The notes under the pieces were generated by a model. The model had not been told where the DNA came from, did no database searches, and was given only the letters and a program-made list of their open reading frames with translations. Positions 1 to 6,394 of a stretch of 8,543 nucleotides of DNA are shown here, piece after piece. The position numbers were made by a program, and so were the translations under genes. Positions within the stretch are counted from its first letter, which is position 1; each line of letters begins with the position of its first letter. The DNA lies in the NCBI GenBank assembly GCA_031178585.1, contig JAPSIT010000064.1, forward strand, positions 1 through 8,543, read 5' to 3'. Origin of the DNA: Arthrobacter sp. (lineage in GTDB: Bacteria > Actinomycetota > Actinomycetes > Actinomycetales > Micrococcaceae).

Positions 1-222
1 GACTGGGAACCACCGTACTGGCCAGAACCGTTCACCTGGTCAGAACCGCCACCCGTCCAGGACTGGCAGGACCCTGACCGCTTCATCGATAACGACGACT
101 TGGTCGACCCCGACAACTTGGTCGACCTCGACGGTTTCAACGACCTCGACGGTTTCGACGGAGTAGGGCCACCACTGCCAGCGGATTCATGGCCCGACTG
201 GGCACCATCGGCAGCGGCCTAA
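1..222 (+). CDS. C-terminal end of a probable DUF222/HNH endonuclease-like protein (5' partial)
   Basis: Frame 1 is open from the window edge to a TAA at 220-222, giving the last 73 residues of a larger protein. The tail is hydrophilic and acidic, rich in Trp, Pro, Glu and Asp, with blocks such as DWEPPYWPEPFTW and SWPDWAP. Tails of this kind are typical of the DUF222/HNH-endonuclease-like proteins that occur in many copies in Arthrobacter and relatives. That family assignment is recall by style, because the catalytic HNH domain lies upstream of the window. Residues 31-54 are four six-residue units (NDDLVD, PDNLVD, LDGFND, LDGFDG) encoded by an 18-bp tandem repeat. The gene faces the minus-strand operon convergently and is probably unrelated to it. 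Another Asp/Trp-rich secreted or hypothetical protein is possible. Confidence 0.6.
   Translation, partial: DWEPPYWPEPFTWSEPPPVQDWQDPDRFIDNDDLVDPDNLVDLDGFNDLDGFDGVGPPLPADSWPDWAPSAAA
91..162 (+). repeat. 18-bp coding tandem repeat, four units
   Basis: Four consecutive 18-bp units encode six-residue acidic blocks. A 12-bp stretch is identical at 98-109 and 116-127, and a 16-bp stretch is identical at 123-138 and 141-156, both with an 18-bp period. The unit length keeps the reading frame. This looks like replication-slippage expansion in a flexible protein tail. Confidence 0.8.
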
Positions 223-230
223 AAGGCCGC
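214..230 (+). terminator. Small hairpin spanning the stop codon (possible terminator)
   Basis: GCGGCCT at 214-220 and AGGCCGC at 224-230 are perfect inverted repeats (7-bp stem, 3-nt AAA loop) overlapping the TAA stop. No U-tract follows (CTGTCCCAAC), so intrinsic termination is uncertain. High-GC actinobacteria often have terminators without a clear U-tract. Confidence 0.4.
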
Positions 231-463
231 CTGTCCCAACAGCGCAGCCTGGCGGCGGACCGAGTCTCCTTGTTCCGGCGGCACGTTCCGGCGGCGCGGC
301 CAGGTATTCTGGTGGCTACCTCGCAGGAGTGTGATCGTGCATGGGCCCGGTTTTAGCCCGGAGGCCTCTCGCGCCAACCGCAGCGACAACGGGATTTCTG
401 GCGCTCTCCTGCGGTGTCGGCAGCCTCCTGCGGGTCATCACCCTCCTACAGTGCCGGCAGGCC
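223..463. other. Intergenic region between convergent genes, no gene seen
   Basis: This 241-bp stretch separates the HNH-like gene (+) from the end of the dehydrogenase gene (-). I see no tRNA and no ORF with a believable ribosome site and composition. It holds short repeats: GTTCCGGCGGC at 272-282 and again at 285-295 (13-bp period), and CTCCTGCGG at 406-414 and 425-433 (19-bp period), with an inverted partial copy CGCAGGAG at 322-329. GCGCCA at 371-376 and TGGCGC at 399-404 could form a weak stem. None makes a convincing terminator for the minus-strand operon. Confidence 0.5.
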
Positions 464-1420
464 CTACGGCGTCAGCACCCGGATCGGGGAGCCGTCCAGC
501 CATGCTGTGACGTCTTCGAGGGCGCCGCCGAAGAAGGCCCGGTAGCTGGCGTCGGTTACATACCCCAGGTGCGGCGCCAGCAGGGTCCGCGGCGCGCTCA
601 ACAGCGGATGCCCTGCCGGCAGAGGCTCCTGGTCATAAACGTCGAGCGCGGCTCCGCGGATCCGGCCCTCATGCAGTGCGGAGACCAGCGCCTGCTGGTC
701 CACCAGGGGTCCGCGGGCGGTGTTCACCAACACGCCGTCCGGCCCGAGCAGCCGCAGTTCACGTTCACCGACTGTTCCCTCTGAACGCGGCGATAGCCGC
801 AAATGGAGGGACACGACGTCGGACTCCCGGAAGAGCTCGTCCTTGCCGACCTTCCGGGCACCTGCCTCCGCAGCGGCGTCCTCGGTCAGGTTCTGGCTCC
901 AGGCCAGCACGTCCATCCCGAAGGCGCGGCCGTAGCCGGCGATCCGCTTTCCAATCTTCCCCAGCCCCACGATGCCCAGGGTCTTGCCGGACAGTTCGAA
1001 GCCGACGCCGGTCTGCCAGCGCCCGCCGCGGAGGCTGGCTTCCTCGTGCGTCAGGTCACGGGCAAAGGCCAGCAGCAGCGCCCAAGTCAGTTCGGGCGCG
1101 GCCGTGGGGGAGCCGCCCGTTCCGCAGACGGTGATGCCCAGCCGGGATGCTGCGTCCACATCGATCGAGGCGTTGGCGGCACCGGTGGTAACCAGCAGTT
1201 TCAGCCGGGGCAGCTGTTCGAGGACCCGGCCGGGAAACGGCGTCCGCTCCCGCATGGCAACGACGATGTCGGCGTCCTGCAGTGCTTTCACGACCTCCGC
1301 TTCCGTAGCGAGGTGGTGGTTGAACGCAGTGACGTCGACGCCACGCTGTTCGACGGAGCTCCAGTCGGCGAAGCTGTGGGCGACGCGCTGGTAGTCATCG
1401 AGAATCGCGAGCTGCTGCAT
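464..1420 (-). CDS. D-2-hydroxyacid dehydrogenase (NAD(P)-dependent, D-isomer-specific family)
   Basis: Encodes 318 residues, normal for the family. These cytoplasmic enzymes interconvert D-2-hydroxyacids and 2-oxoacids. The catalytic triad of the family is visible: Arg236 in NTARGPLVD, Glu265 in DVYDQEP and His284 in LAPHLGY. The Rossmann glycine motif GLGKIG is at 152-157. At the end of the following strand the usual Asp is absent (AWSQN, 173-177), so NADP(H) use is possible. The ATG at 1420 was chosen because AGAAGGA lies 5 nt upstream. An upstream in-frame TTG at 1444 would add eight residues but lies at the base of a hairpin. The gene is last in the minus-strand cluster, 90 bp after the Usp gene and behind a strong stem-loop, so its expression may depend on read-through. 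It could act on a hydroxy- or keto-acid delivered by the neighbouring Tct transporter (inference). Substrate unknown; family assignment is secure. Confidence 0.92.
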   Translation of the reverse strand: MQQLAILDDYQRVAHSFADWSSVEQRGVDVTAFNHHLATEAEVVKALQDADIVVAMRERTPFPGRVLEQLPRLKLLVTTGAANASIDVDAASRLGITVCGTGGSPTAAPELTWALLLAFARDLTHEEASLRGGRWQTGVGFELSGKTLGIVGLGKIGKRIAGYGRAFGMDVLAWSQNLTEDAAAEAGARKVGKDELFRESDVVSLHLRLSPRSEGTVGERELRLLGPDGVLVNTARGPLVDQQALVSALHEGRIRGAALDVYDQEPLPAGHPLLSAPRTLLAPHLGYVTDASYRAFFGGALEDVTAWLDGSPIRVLTP

Positions 1421-1444
1421 GGTGTCCTTCTGCCTTAAGACCAA

Positions 1445-1480
1445 AGAGGTAGGAACCCGCCCGTGCGGGAACCTACCTCT
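1445..1480 (-). terminator. Strong stem-loop between usp and the dehydrogenase gene (terminator or attenuator)
   Basis: AGAGGTAGG at 1445-1453 pairs perfectly with CCTACCTCT at 1472-1480. After a 2x2 AA/AA internal loop, CCCGC (1456-1460) pairs with GCGGG (1465-1469) around a CCGT loop. On the minus strand the stem is followed by TTGGTCTT, a poor U-tract. The hairpin ends 24 nt before the dehydrogenase ATG. It could terminate the tct-usp transcript partially, or mark an RNA-processing point that lowers downstream expression. Confidence 0.65.
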
Positions 1481-1510
1481 GAGGCTAATTGAGTGCTGCC
1501 TGTTTATGGC

Positions 1511-1903
1511 TCAGCCGGCCTTGACTGCCAACACCGGGCAGGATGCCTCAAGCAGGATCTGCTGGGCCGTGCTGCCCATGATCAGCTTCCCCACGGGAGT
1601 CCGCTTGCGGAGGCCGATGACAATCAGTTCGGCCTGGTATTCCTCAGCGGCCTCCAGCACTTCACTCGCCGCATCATTGCCGCGGACCCGCTGCAGGACG
1701 AGATGCTCCACGCCCTCCTTCTCCAGCCTGTCGGTGACCGCATTGAGGTCTTCGGCCTGGGCGTACCGTTTGTCCACCAGCGCGTCCCCGCGGGAGGAGT
1801 TGATGATGACCAGCCTGCTCTGATGATTCCGGGCCTCGCTGATCGCCCGGTCAAGGGCGGCTGCGCCTTCCGGCGTGGGTACGTACCCGACGATGATGCT
1901 CAC
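1511..1903 (-). CDS. Universal stress protein family (UspA domain) protein
   Basis: A single-domain protein of 130 residues, slightly short of the typical 140-150. It starts with a beta strand (SIIVGYVPT), as Usp proteins do, and ends with the family's last helix-strand ([12 protein letters not shown]). The ATP-loop motif G-2x-G-9x-G-(S/T) is present with one change: Gly97, then Lys100 where the second Gly is expected, then Gly110-Ser111-Thr112. Nucleotide binding is therefore likely but not certain. The GTG start overlaps the tctA stop by 4 bp (GTGA), and AGGAG sits 5 nt upstream of it, so it is translationally coupled to tctA. Usp proteins encoded with transporters can regulate them: TeaD of Halomonas binds ATP and modulates the TRAP transporter TeaABC. 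A similar role for this protein with the Tct system is an inference from position. Confidence 0.93.
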   Translation of the reverse strand: MSIIVGYVPTPEGAAALDRAISEARNHQSRLVIINSSRGDALVDKRYAQAEDLNAVTDRLEKEGVEHLVLQRVRGNDAASEVLEAAEEYQAELIVIGLRKRTPVGKLIMGSTAQQILLEASCPVLAVKAG

Positions 1904-3585
1904 TGCTTCTCCTGTCCGTGATTGGCATGGGTAACCTTGGGCGAGTCGTTCCGGATGTCCGTGGCAGCCGGGTGACCCTCGCTGACCGCGGCGGATCCGT
2001 TCGCCGTCGGGCTGTCCTTGGCAGGACTGTCAGCAGCCTGGGCGTCAGCGGGACCGCCAGCGGCAGGACCGCCAGCGCCACCGGCAACTGCCGCCGTGCC
2101 GGGCCGGGAGCGGCGCCACATCTTGAACAGGAACGGCCAGAGGAGCACGAGCGCCACGATGATGTAAACGACGACGGCGATCGGCTCGCTCCACAGCCCG
2201 GAGACGTCTCCGGCGCTCAGCTGGAGCGTCTGGCGCAGCTGCTTCTCGAGGCGCGGCCCGAGGATCACGCCGAGGATGAGCGGGAGGACGGGCAGGCCGT
2301 AGCGGCGCATGAGGAAGCCCAGCGCGCCCAGGACCAGCAGGATCACCAGGTCGAACGCCTGCAGGTTCACCGAGTAGGCGCCCAGCGTGGCGAAGAAGAG
2401 GATGCCTGCGTACAGGTACGGACGCGGCAGGCGGAGCAGCTTCGCCCAGACCGGGGCCAGCGGAAGGTTGACCAGCAGCAGTAGGAAGTTGCCGATGAAC
2501 AGGCTGGCGATCAGCGCCCAGACCAGCGGGCCTTCGTTTTCGAACAGGAGCGGCCCGGGCTGGATGCCGAACTGCACAAACGCGGCGAGCATGACGGCGG
2601 CGGTGGCGTTCGTCGGCAGGCCGAGGGCCAGCATTGGCGTCAGGGTGCCGGCCGCGGCCGCGTTGTTGGCAGCTTCCGGCCCGGCGACACCTTCGATGGC
2701 GCCCTTGCCGAACTCCTCGGGGTGCTTGGAGAGCCGCTTTTCTGTCACGTAGGAGAGGAACGTGGGGATCTCGGCACCACCGGCGGGCAGCGCTCCGAAC
2801 GGGAACCCGAAGGCCGTGCCGCGCAGCCACGGCTTCCAGGACCGCTTCCAGTCCTTCTTGCCCATCCATGGCGTGCCCACCGGGATGATCTGCAGCGGCG
2901 TGCGGCGCAGGTGCGCGGCAACCCACAGGGCTTCACCGACGGCGAAGATCGCCACGGCGACCACCACGACGTCGAGTCCGTCCGAGAGCAGCGGCAGCGC
3001 GAACGTAAGCCGCGCCTGGCCGGAGACGATGTCGAGGCCGACGAGGCCGATAGCCAGACCCAGTCCGAGGGACGCGAAGCCGCGTAGCCGGGACGAGCCC
3101 AGGACGGCGGTGACGGCCAGCAGGGCCAGGACCATAATGGCGAAGTAGCTGGGGGAGCCAAGGCTCACAGCGAACTGGACGACGATCGGCGCGAAGACCA
3201 CAAGGAGTGTGGTGCCGATGGTGCCGGCGACGAACGAGCCGATGGCGGCCGTTGCCAAAGCCTGGGCCGCCTTGCCGGCCTTGGCCATCCGGTTACCCTC
3301 GATTGCGGTGATCACCGAGGACGATTCGCCGGGGGTGTTGAGCAGGATCGAGGTGGTGGAACCGCCGAACATGCCGCCGTAGTAGATGCCGGCAAACATG
3401 ATGAACGCGCTGGTCGGTTCAAGGACGGTGGCCACCGGGAGCAGCAGCGCCACGGTCATGGCCGGGCCGATGCCGGGCAGGACGCCGACGGCGGTGCCCA
3501 GGATGACGCCGATCAGGGCGTACAGGAGGTTCATGGGGGTCAGCGCCGTCGCGAACCCGTCCATGAGTGAGGACAGGATGTCCAT
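1900..3585 (-). CDS. tctA: TctA, large membrane subunit of a tripartite tricarboxylate transporter
   Basis: A 561-residue polytopic membrane protein and the translocating subunit of a TTT-family importer. Family motifs are clear: GVLPGIGP at 34-41; GIYYGG through NTPGE at 66-87; the second-half counterpart GALPAGG at 264-270; and the highly conserved block around [13 protein letters not shown], continuing to GLPTNATAA, at 298-330. The two related halves fit the known internal duplication of the family. The ATG abuts the tctB stop with no gap, and AAGGG lies 9 nt upstream. TctA proteins are usually close to 500 residues. The extra length here is a hydrophilic, Ala/Gly/Pro/Asp-rich tail at 491-561, after the last membrane helix (about 467-489), probably disordered and cytoplasmic. 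It contains a 12-bp coding repeat (2051-2062 and 2066-2077). Cargo is a carboxylate by family, exact identity unknown. Confidence 0.96.
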   Translation of the reverse strand: MDILSSLMDGFATALTPMNLLYALIGVILGTAVGVLPGIGPAMTVALLLPVATVLEPTSAFIMFAGIYYGGMFGGSTTSILLNTPGESSSVITAIEGNRMAKAGKAAQALATAAIGSFVAGTIGTTLLVVFAPIVVQFAVSLGSPSYFAIMVLALLAVTAVLGSSRLRGFASLGLGLAIGLVGLDIVSGQARLTFALPLLSDGLDVVVVAVAIFAVGEALWVAAHLRRTPLQIIPVGTPWMGKKDWKRSWKPWLRGTAFGFPFGALPAGGAEIPTFLSYVTEKRLSKHPEEFGKGAIEGVAGPEAANNAAAAGTLTPMLALGLPTNATAAVMLAAFVQFGIQPGPLLFENEGPLVWALIASLFIGNFLLLLVNLPLAPVWAKLLRLPRPYLYAGILFFATLGAYSVNLQAFDLVILLVLGALGFLMRRYGLPVLPLILGVILGPRLEKQLRQTLQLSAGDVSGLWSEPIAVVVYIIVALVLLWPFLFKMWRRSRPGTAAVAGGAGGPAAGGPADAQAADSPAKDSPTANGSAAVSEGHPAATDIRNDSPKVTHANHGQEKQ

Positions 3586-4089
3586 CTAGAGAATCCCTTC
3601 AAGGAGCCCGGCGGGAAGGGCGATGCCCAAGCCGAGGTAGAAGCCGTAGAAGGTCAGGAGTGCCAGAGCCAGGGAGATCAGTCCGTCGCGGACGTAGTGC
3701 CGGCTGCCGAGCGCCCACACACTGCCCCAAAAGAGGACCGTTCCGGAGATGACCCAGCCGGCCCAGTCGATGAGCAGGATGTTGGCGATGAAGGCGCCGG
3801 CCAGGGGGAGGACGGTCTTCCAGTCGCTTGGGTGGGTCAGGTCGACATCCTCGCCACCCTCGGCCTCGCCGCTTCCGCCCCGGAGAACGTTCACTGCCAG
3901 CAGCACGGCGCAGACGAGCAGGAGTGCTCCCACGATAATCGGCAGGGCCTTGGGGCCCACCGGGTCCGACTGGGAGTACGGCACAACCAGGCGCGCTGCG
4001 TCAATGAGGACCAGGGCGCCGACCGCCCCGAGCAGGGCTGCGATGCCCAGCTCGGAGCGGCCTTTGAGGCGGGAGGCCAAGGAGGTCAC
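3586..4089 (-). CDS. tctB: TctB, small membrane subunit of the tripartite tricarboxylate transporter
   Basis: 167 residues, normal for TctB, with four or five hydrophobic segments at about 14-34, 46-69, 93-108, 111-129 and 136-163. A short hydrophilic, acidic, Gly-rich loop lies at 70-90. The motif DPVGPKALPIIVG (42-54) after the first helix is the recognisable TctB signature. The GTG start overlaps the tctC stop by 4 bp (GTGA) and no good Shine-Dalgarno sequence precedes it, which points to translational coupling. TctB sits with TctA in the membrane, where its exact job in the transport cycle is poorly known. The order tctC-tctB-tctA is the classical one for this transporter. Confidence 0.94.
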   Translation of the reverse strand: MTSLASRLKGRSELGIAALLGAVGALVLIDAARLVVPYSQSDPVGPKALPIIVGALLLVCAVLLAVNVLRGGSGEAEGGEDVDLTHPSDWKTVLPLAGAFIANILLIDWAGWVISGTVLFWGSVWALGSRHYVRDGLISLALALLTFYGFYLGLGIALPAGLLEGIL

Positions 4090-5096
4090 GCCAGGCCGAG
4101 CTTCGTCAGAACGTCGGCGACGCGCTTGTCCTGGTCGGTGAGGAAGGTCTTGAACTCATCACCGGTGACGAAGGCATCGGTCCAGCCGCGGGTCTTCAGG
4201 GTTTCCTTCCACGAAGCTGACTCGTGCATCTTCTCCAGCGTGGCGATCAGTGCGTCGCGGTCGGCGTCGCTGATGCCGGGAGGGGCCACGATGCCGCGCC
4301 AGTTGGTGAAGACCAGGTCGATGTTGGATTCCTTCAGGGTGGGGGCGTCCACGCCTTCCAGCCGGTTCTCACCGCTCGTTGCCAGGACGCGGATGGCGCC
4401 GGACTTGATCTGCTGCATGTATTCGCCTGCGCCGGAGGCTGCGAAGCCGAGCTTGTTGCCGATGATGGCCGGTAGCAGGTCTCCGCCGCCGTCGTAGGAG
4501 ACGAAGTTGACCTTGGTCGCGTCGATGCCCACGGCACCAGCGAGCTGCATGGGCAGGAGGTGGTCGGGGCCGCCCGCCGAAGAACCGCCGCCGACGCTGA
4601 CCTTGGACGGGTCCTTCTTCCACGCAGCCACAAGATCATCGATGGTCTTGTACGGGGAGTCCTTGGACACCATGATGGCGCCCGGCTCTTCGATGAGCTT
4701 CGCCAGCGGGGTGGTCTCGGTCAGCTTCGACTCGGACTTGTTGGTGTAGCTGGCGCCGACGACGCCGAGGCCCATGAGCATGGCCAGGTCGCCGTTGCCT
4801 TTTTCATTGACCATGCGGGCCAGACCGACCGTGCCGCCGGCGCCGGCGAGGTTGAAGACCTCGGGGTTGGTGGCGAGCTTCTCGTCTTCGAGAACCTTTG
4901 CCGCGGCGCGTGCCGTGGTGTCGTAGCCGCCGCCGGGGGTGTTGGGCACCATGATGCGCAGCCCGGTCAGGGGTGCGGTGCTTGCTCCGGTGGTGGCGGT
5001 GCCGGCGTCAGTCTTGCCTGTTGCTCCGCAGCCTGAAGCCATCAGGGCGATGCCTGCCGCTACGGCGGCTACGCGCAATGCGCTGAGTCCGCGCAT
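4086..5096 (-). CDS. tctC: TctC, lipoprotein solute-binding subunit of the tripartite tricarboxylate transporter
   Basis: 336 residues, usual size for the Bug/TctC extracytoplasmic solute receptors. The N-terminus is a signal peptide ending in a lipobox-like ASGC (20-23), so Cys23 is probably lipidated and the protein tethered outside the membrane, as expected in a Gram-positive. Family motifs: PNTPGGGYDTTAR (51-63) and NLAGAGGTVG (82-91), which in Bug proteins form the carboxylate-contacting loops; SYDGGGDLLPAI (200-211); and FTNWRGIVAPPG (263-274). The ATG at 5096 was chosen because AGAGGA lies 6 nt upstream and a signal peptide follows directly. The much longer open frame to 5381 would place the signal peptide internally and overlap the upstream gene. 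A CRP-like palindrome lies 58 bp upstream. Ligand is a carboxylate by family; citrate is one option, but the sequence does not decide it. Confidence 0.95.
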   Translation of the reverse strand: MRGLSALRVAAVAAGIALMASGCGATGKTDAGTATTGASTAPLTGLRIMVPNTPGGGYDTTARAAAKVLEDEKLATNPEVFNLAGAGGTVGLARMVNEKGNGDLAMLMGLGVVGASYTNKSESKLTETTPLAKLIEEPGAIMVSKDSPYKTIDDLVAAWKKDPSKVSVGGGSSAGGPDHLLPMQLAGAVGIDATKVNFVSYDGGGDLLPAIIGNKLGFAASGAGEYMQQIKSGAIRVLATSGENRLEGVDAPTLKESNIDLVFTNWRGIVAPPGISDADRDALIATLEKMHESASWKETLKTRGWTDAFVTGDEFKTFLTDQDKRVADVLTKLGLA

Positions 5097-5251
5097 GGTG
5101 TTCCTCTTCTCGTTGGTCCATTTGATCGGTGTGGTTCTGATGCTAGGGCCCAAAGTGACGCGGCTCACTCTTGTGTAACCAGAGAAAGTTAAGTTCATTG
5201 CGTTCACGTTTCTGCAGCCCAACGAGGGGCCCGGCGGGAGGGTTGGCGCCC
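5097..5251 (-). promoter_or_regulatory. tctC upstream region with a possible tct promoter
   Basis: This 155-bp gap, unusually large within an otherwise tight cluster, separates the amidohydrolase stop from tctC. It includes a relatively A/T-rich stretch (about 5171-5211), a candidate minus-strand -10 element TAGCAT (5140-5145) without a convincing -35, and the CRP-like palindrome listed separately. Just past the amidohydrolase stop, CCAAC (5219-5223) and GTTGG (5242-5246) could make a weak hairpin. The tct genes may thus have their own promoter besides read-through from the ligase gene. Confidence 0.4.
5154..5169. promoter_or_regulatory. CRP/GlxR-type operator candidate
   Basis: AGTGA-CGCGGC-TCACT is a perfect 5-bp inverted repeat with a 6-bp spacer. 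It keeps the GTGA-N6-TCAC core of the cAMP-receptor-protein consensus, which is also the core of actinobacterial GlxR/CRP sites; only the outermost base of each arm differs. Its centre is about 65 bp upstream of the tctC ATG and would overlap the -35 position of the candidate promoter. It could tie carboxylate uptake to carbon status. Confidence 0.5.
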
Positions 5252-6394
5252 TCAGGGGAGCGCGTACACGCGGCGCGCGTTTTCGTGTGCGATGAGCTGC
5301 ACGATCCGGCGGGCGTCCGCCTCGGACCAGTCGTCGTCGTCGATCCATCCGCCGACAACCTTGGCGATTGCGTTGCGCCATAGCCTGGCTCCGAGGTAGT
5401 GAAGTTCGGCCGGGCCGAATGCGTCGGAGGAGTAAAGGACTTTTGTGAAGGGAGCCAGTTCGAATGAGCGGGCCACCAGGTTCCGGCTCCGTGAGCCTGT
5501 GAAGTTCACCGCAAGTCCCACGTCGATGTAGACGTTTTCAAAGGCGTGGGCCAAATAGCCGGCCTCGCGCTCGAACGGATAGCAGTGCAGCAGCATGATC
5601 GGTGTGTCCCGAACTTCGGCGGACCTGAGAAAGTCAAGGAGGTACAGGGGATTGGTCTTGTGGAGGTCCAGGTCGCGGTCGCCGAATCCCACATGGAACT
5701 GCAGCGGAAGCTTCATCGACACCGCCGTATGGATCCCGTGGGCCATAAGGGTCACGTCGGTGAGCTTCGCAATTGTGCCGGTACCCAGGTTCTCCTGCCA
5801 GCGGCGGGCAGATTCAGTGACCGCAGCCGGGGCTGGTCGGCTGAGATTCTGGTCGAATCCTGCGCGGTAGGCGAGGACTGTTTTGAAGCCCACAGCGCTG
5901 AGGGCGAGGTTTTGCAGCCGCTGACCGAACTCTTCGACGTAGTCAGCCGGGTTGGCAATTTTCTGTATCAGCTGCTCGGCGACCACTTCCAGCCGAACGA
6001 TCTCGTGGGTTCGCCCACCCGAGACGTCTGCCATGCCAGCCGGGCCGAGATAGTCAGCGGTATCTAATCCTGTGTCGATCAGCCAGTCGCTCACCCCGGC
6101 CGCGCGGGTCATGCGCCGGCTGACCTCGAGTTCTCCAAGCTCGGAGCGCCGGCTCCAGTATTCCGCCGCTGAGGCGTGCCGCGGCAGATCAAGAATGCCG
6201 CTGCACCAGCATCGGATAGCGATCCCGAGCTGCGTGTTGTAGGTGTCTTCTGGCTTGGTCAGGGATTCGGTGTTCCCCTCGTTGAGGGAGTTCTGAAAGC
6301 GTGCCTCGCCGCCGTCGGCGTGAAACGCGCCATGCACGTGGTGATCGATGAGGCTGACGTGTTCTACAAAATCCGGGAAGGAACTGCCCGCCAT
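5252..6394 (-). CDS. Amidohydrolase-2 family protein (FluG N-domain-like), partner of the adjacent GS-like ligase
   Basis: 380 residues, a TIM-barrel metal-dependent hydrolase by family. The N-terminal metal motif DxHxH is present as Asp17, His19 and His21 (LIDHHVHG). Further likely active-site residues are His234 (LQFHVGF), His270 (MLLHCYPF) and Asp324 (YSSDAFG), so the enzyme looks intact. Lys171 (GFKTVL) may be another. Its ATG shares one base with the stop of the GS-like gene (TAATG) and has no clear Shine-Dalgarno sequence, so it is very probably translated by coupling. An amidohydrolase followed by a glutamine-synthetase-like domain is the architecture of fungal FluG and plant NodGS; here the two are separate adjacent genes. 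The reaction may be hydrolysis of an amide or ester, or decarboxylation, since amidohydrolase-2 members do both. Substrate unknown. Confidence 0.9.
   Translation of the reverse strand: MAGSSFPDFVEHVSLIDHHVHGAFHADGGEARFQNSLNEGNTESLTKPEDTYNTQLGIAIRCWCSGILDLPRHASAAEYWSRRSELGELEVSRRMTRAAGVSDWLIDTGLDTADYLGPAGMADVSGGRTHEIVRLEVVAEQLIQKIANPADYVEEFGQRLQNLALSAVGFKTVLAYRAGFDQNLSRPAPAAVTESARRWQENLGTGTIAKLTDVTLMAHGIHTAVSMKLPLQFHVGFGDRDLDLHKTNPLYLLDFLRSAEVRDTPIMLLHCYPFEREAGYLAHAFENVYIDVGLAVNFTGSRSRNLVARSFELAPFTKVLYSSDAFGPAELHYLGARLWRNAIAKVVGGWIDDDDWSEADARRIVQLIAHENARRVYALP

Noticed and set aside
341..784. Plus-strand open frame near the dehydrogenase end
   Set aside because: Most of it is antisense to the dehydrogenase, with no recognisable domain. 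High GC makes such shadow frames common here.
1421..1444. TTG start at 1444 for the dehydrogenase
   Set aside because: The ATG at 1420 has a strong ribosome site and begins with the family's usual first strand. The TTG lies at the base of the hairpin.
1918..3161. Several long open frames antisense to or out of frame with tctA (1918-2484, 2045-2926, 2745-3161)
   Set aside because: They are Arg/Pro/Ala- or Gln/Glu-rich shadow translations of a gene whose own frame matches TctA throughout.
5128..5134. GGTGTGG upstream of tctC shared with the inverted repeat at 7940-7946, as a common regulator site
   Set aside because: A seven-base G-rich word is expected about twice by chance in a window of this composition, and no further bases match.
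5219..5253. Terminator after the amidohydrolase gene
   Set aside because: Only 5-bp stems (5219-5223/5242-5246 or 5238-5242/5249-5253) with mismatched interiors and no U-tract; too weak to call.
5097..5381. N-terminal extension of tctC up to 5381
   Set aside because: It would overlap the amidohydrolase gene and bury the signal peptide and lipobox. The ATG at 5096 has a good ribosome site.
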